A DNA stretch of 64,000 nt. Origin: PNON01 sp964387025. Lineage in GTDB: Bacteria > Chloroflexota > Anaerolineae > Anaerolineales > Anaerolineaceae. The stretch spans positions 1 to 64,000 of the forward strand of contig CAYLUZ010000007.1 in NCBI GenBank assembly GCA_964387025.1. Reading direction: 5' to 3'. Position numbers and translations under genes: made by a program. Below the pieces are notes generated by a model. The model ran no database searches, was not told the origin of the DNA, and saw only the letters and a program-made list of their open reading frames with translations. This document shows, piece after piece, positions 61,387 to 64,000 of the stretch (within the stretch, counting starts at the first letter, position 1; each line of letters opens with the position of its first letter).

Positions 61387-62298
61387 ATGAGCAGTGTTGA
61401 TGTGGTTGGAATAGGGCGTGCCCCTCTGGATATTGTTTATGTCGTTGACCATTTCCCGACCGGTGACGATCTCATCCGGGTGGAAGAAGCAAGTATGCAA
61501 GGCGGTGGTCCTGTGCCGAATGCTCTTTGTGCATTATCACACCTTGGCGCTTCCACTGCCTTACTGGATACGATCGGAGATGACTGGCAAGGTCAAAAGA
61601 TTCGTGAATATCTGGAAGCCGATCATGTGAATACAGAATTCATGCGTGTACAACCATCCGGAAGATCTACGGTTTCCACGATATTGGTACATAAAACAAC
61701 CGGAAAACGGGCTATCATCAATTATCGCGGTGATGCTCCTGATCACCTCCTGGAACAAAATGAAATTGACCTGATCTCCAAAGCAAAAATACTGCACATC
61801 ACAGGCACGTATCCTGAAACCGTTTCGATTGCAGCAGGTCAAATTCGATCCTCCGGTGGAAAAGTTTCCTTCGATGGAGGAGCAGGTCTGTTCAAAGAAG
61901 CTGATCGAAGTATTCTTCCAAAGGTCGATTATTGCATCGTTGCTATTGGCTATGCGCAAGACTATACTAAAAAAGATTCCATTTCTGCCATGCTGGATGC
62001 ATTCTTGGAGGAGGGTATTAAAGTAGCAGGGATTACCTGTGGAAAAGAAGGATCATGGTTCAAAGAGGCTGGCGGGGTTGAGTTTCACCAACCGGCCTTT
62101 ATTTTGCCAAATGTGGTCGACACAACCGGATGTGGCGATATCTTTCACGGTGTTTTCCTTTATGGAATACTCAATCATTTCACCTTGGAGAAATCCTTCT
62201 TCTATGCATCCGCGGCTGGTGCCATCGCCTCAACCCGGCTGGGGGGCAGGAAAAGTATTCCCACCCTGGATGAGATCATTCAGTTGGCTGGTGAATAA
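61387..62298 (+). CDS. PfkB-family sugar kinase
   Basis: A 303-residue kinase of the ribokinase superfamily. Landmarks are MQGGGPVPNALCALSHLGA (substrate loop), DTIGDDWQGQKIREYLEADHVNTEF, and the ATP-site signature near the end VDTTGCGDIFHGVFLYGIL, with catalytic Asp in GCGD. It phosphorylates a sugar or nucleoside; the sulfofructose or ribokinase-like branch cannot be told apart by eye. It follows comM by 25 bases. Confidence 0.92.
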   Translation: MSSVDVVGIGRAPLDIVYVVDHFPTGDDLIRVEEASMQGGGPVPNALCALSHLGASTALLDTIGDDWQGQKIREYLEADHVNTEFMRVQPSGRSTVSTILVHKTTGKRAIINYRGDAPDHLLEQNEIDLISKAKILHITGTYPETVSIAAGQIRSSGGKVSFDGGAGLFKEADRSILPKVDYCIVAIGYAQDYTKKDSISAMLDAFLEEGIKVAGITCGKEGSWFKEAGGVEFHQPAFILPNVVDTTGCGDIFHGVFLYGILNHFTLEKSFFYASAAGAIASTRLGGRKSIPTLDEIIQLAGE

Positions 62299-62378
62299 AT
62301 TTATTTACATTGGTTTTACTGCAACCACACAGTACAAATGTTATATAATGAATAATATCCTCTCTGCAGGAGTGTATT

Positions 62379-62858
62379 ATGGCTGAATTCACACGATTTG
62401 AAATCTTTCAACTTCTTAATGGAAACAAACCCCTCTGGTTGGGCAAGGTAGACCTGAGTGAAGCTGATCTACGCGGAGCGATTCTTCATGGTGCGGTGCT
62501 TACCGGAGCAAATTTACAAAAAGCCCAACTCCAGGGAGCAGACCTCGTTGGAGCGAATTTAGGCGGAGCTAACCTTCAGGACGCCAACCTGGTGGGAGCA
62601 GATTTGCGGAAGGCTTACCTGAGAGGGACTGATCTACGTAGGGCTGATCTTCATGAAGCCAATCTGGCGGAGGCGGATTTGACCGATGTTAATTTGTCTG
62701 ATTCAAACCTTCTGGATGCGAACCTTGGTGCAGCCGACCTGACAAATGCCAACCTCTCAAATGCAAACCTTACAGGAACAAATGCCCCAGATCATAAAAT
62801 TCTTAGAGCCAAATCTCTATTTGGTACTGTAATGCCTGATGGGACTATCCACGAATAA
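62379..62858 (+). CDS. Pentapeptide repeat protein
   Basis: A 159-residue protein. A short N-terminal helical part (FTRFEIFQLLNGNKPLWLGKVD) leads into about twenty pentapeptide repeats A(D/N)LxX between residues 25 and 138 (for example ADLVGANLGGANLQDANLVG), which form a right-handed quadrilateral beta helix. The C-terminus returns to ordinary sequence. A TATAAT lies at 62344-62349 and a strong AGGAG site before the ATG. Roles of such proteins vary, from DNA mimicry to protein binding; none can be assigned. Confidence 0.93.
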   Translation: MAEFTRFEIFQLLNGNKPLWLGKVDLSEADLRGAILHGAVLTGANLQKAQLQGADLVGANLGGANLQDANLVGADLRKAYLRGTDLRRADLHEANLAEADLTDVNLSDSNLLDANLGAADLTNANLSNANLTGTNAPDHKILRAKSLFGTVMPDGTIHE

Positions 62859-62885
62859 ATAAGAATTACACACGGAGTAATTACT

Positions 62886-63245
62886 ATGACAGATCTGACC
62901 CGCGAAGAATTGATAAAAATACTGGCAATCAGCGATCATCCCCGTCTTTCCGGGGTGAATTTGGAAGGGTTGGACCTGAGAAATTTGAATTTTGCCTATG
63001 CTGATCTTACGCGGGCAAATTTATCCAACGCCAATCTTTCGGGAGCTTATTTGCGCAGTGCTCGAATGGAAGAAGCCAATCTTGATAATGCCAACTTGAC
63101 TTCTGCCAATTTAAAAGAAGCAAATCTCAAATCGGCTAATCTTCATAACGCCAACCTTACAAATGCCAACCTGACGGATGCAATTCTGTACGGTGCGAAT
63201 GTAGACTCCGCAAAAATTGACACCAACGCCGGGTACCAGCGCTAA
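62886..63245 (+). CDS. Second pentapeptide repeat protein
   Basis: A 119-residue relative of the previous gene, 27 bases downstream. N-terminus MTDLTREELIKILAISDHPR resembles that of its neighbour, then about thirteen repeats (ADLTRANLSNANLSGAYLRS, ANLDNANLTSANLKEANLKS) from about 27 to 105. It is shorter by one coil or two. The two genes are probably a recent tandem duplication and may form mixed dimers. Confidence 0.93.
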   Translation: MTDLTREELIKILAISDHPRLSGVNLEGLDLRNLNFAYADLTRANLSNANLSGAYLRSARMEEANLDNANLTSANLKEANLKSANLHNANLTNANLTDAILYGANVDSAKIDTNAGYQR

Positions 63246-63260
63246 TTCTTTTAATCCATA

Positions 63261-64000
63261 GTGAAATCATCCTCTCCAAAATCCTCTTTGGGTAATAAAT
63301 TTCACTGGTCACACTCCAGCATCTTTATCCTTAGCCTGATTCTAATGATCATCACCCTGGTTATCATTGTCTGGTGGCCATTGGTGGAGGAATACATCCA
63401 ATTTTTCAATCCAGCTTACCCATTCTGGCTGCAGGTCGACTGGCTGCTAATCGGGATATTCCTGGTGATGTCCGTCCTAATCACTGTCGGAGCAGACATC
63501 CGCAAGGATGCATTATTAATTGTTGTAAGCTTTGCGGGTGGATTCCTTATTGAATCATGGGGAACACATACCGGGCTATGGTCATATTACACTGGAGAAA
63601 AGCCACCGTTATGGATCATTCCAGCCTGGCCAATTGCAACACTGGCCATTGAACGTTTGGAAAGGATCTTCGGAATTATAACTATCAAAATACCGGAAAA
63701 ATGGATGAAATGGTTGTATTGGGTAGTATTTCCCGGGTTTCTGATTTATATGCTCGTTTTCGTATATCCGACCATTGGCATGGCGTTTACTATATTGGCC
63801 ATCATTGGTGTCTGCCTGGTTATCAGATTTGCGGGTGATCTTCGATATGCACTTACCATCTTTATTGCAGGTGCCGTTTTGGGTATATTTTTAGAATATT
63901 GGGGAACCACCCGTGAATGTTGGACTTATTACACTCTGCAGAAACCACCTTTGTTCGCGATCCTCGCTCATGGACTCGCTTCTGTAGCTTTCTGGCGGGT
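63261..64000 (+). CDS. Partial multi-helix membrane protein with an internal duplication
   Basis: A reading frame open to the window end, starting at a GTG at 63261 (the true start may differ). The 246 codons present encode about seven helices. Two halves share the pattern GG(F/V)L..E(S/Y)WGT followed by W(S/T)YYT, KPPL and a further helix: ESWGTHTGLWSYYTGEKPPL and EYWGTTRECWTYYTLQKPPL. I do not recognise the family; the Trp/Tyr-rich loops lie on one side of the membrane. It follows the pentapeptide genes by 15 bases. The 3' end is missing. Confidence 0.6.
   Translation, partial: MKSSSPKSSLGNKFHWSHSSIFILSLILMIITLVIIVWWPLVEEYIQFFNPAYPFWLQVDWLLIGIFLVMSVLITVGADIRKDALLIVVSFAGGFLIESWGTHTGLWSYYTGEKPPLWIIPAWPIATLAIERLERIFGIITIKIPEKWMKWLYWVVFPGFLIYMLVFVYPTIGMAFTILAIIGVCLVIRFAGDLRYALTIFIAGAVLGIFLEYWGTTRECWTYYTLQKPPLFAILAHGLASVAFWR

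Noticed and set aside
62379..63245. Repetitive DNA as a CRISPR or satellite
   Set aside because: The 15-base periodicity is the pentapeptide code of two proteins.
1..64000. Prophage, insertion sequence, integron or defence island
   Set aside because: I saw no transposase, integrase, restriction or Cas gene and no long terminal repeats.

Overview
The window looks like chromosomal DNA of a filamentous, probably fermentative member of the Chloroflexota, class Anaerolineae. This is inferred from protein families and gene order, not from an rRNA gene, since none is present. Pointers are the DUF5671-type repeat membrane protein, the Agl23-like GT39 protein fused to an NHL propeller, the DUF6159 and DUF6585-like membrane proteins, a solitary MreB, an L-lactate dehydrogenase, and many Ser/Thr signalling proteins. 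Base composition is moderate and even. I see no phage genes, insertion sequences or CRISPR array. Coding density is high and most genes are complete; the last one runs off the end.

Layout. 1-5.5 kb (+): a frameshifted comEA-like gene, a Het-C-like protein, YqeY, then a PgpH-YbeY-DgkA block in the order seen in Firmicutes, and an endonuclease IV-like protein. 5.6-12.2 kb (-): two response regulators without a kinase, then a tight module of zinc-ribbon/FHA protein, J-domain/VWA protein, PP2C phosphatase and a Ser/Thr kinase with a PQQ propeller. The kinase appears to start at a CTG codon. 12.4-19.2 kb: DUF362 protein, an unknown protein, an SH3 protein, a Ca2+/H+ antiporter, a PhzF protein and a DUF5671 repeat protein. 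19.2-22.8 kb: intergenic hairpins, a large lipoprotein, the C-terminal remnant of an aldo/keto reductase and an MFS permease.

22.9-31.5 kb (+): PrkC-like kinase, rpe, rpmB (opposite strand), Asp23, FakA-like, DegV, recG, coaD and a coiled-coil protein. This is a striking match to the prkC-rpe-rpmB-yloU-yloV-recG neighbourhood of Bacillus. 31.5-40 kb: lon, folC, DUF503, an atypical SDR, the two-gene radical SAM/DUF2344 pair and an EamA permease. 40-45 kb: a 17-CXXCH membrane-anchored cytochrome, tRNA-Arg(CCG), a PH-like membrane protein, mreB and ldh.

45-52 kb (-): F1 ATP synthase genes atpA-G-D-C without delta or Fo genes, preceded by the yebC-ruvC-trmH-ruvA repair/RNA block. 52-64 kb: a sortase-like protein with a probable leaderless promoter, an FAH-family hydrolase, tRNA-Val(TAC), the GT39/NHL giant, DUF6159, a VOC protein, an ankyrin protein, a ComM-type AAA+ protein, a PfkB kinase, two pentapeptide-repeat proteins and a partial duplicated membrane protein.

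As a whole the window mixes core housekeeping operons with an envelope and signalling layer: two Ser/Thr kinases, PP2C, FHA, VWA, SH3, NHL, sortase and multiheme cytochrome. The least explained parts are the J-VWA/FHA/PP2C/kinase module, the multiheme cytochrome and the terminal duplicated membrane protein.
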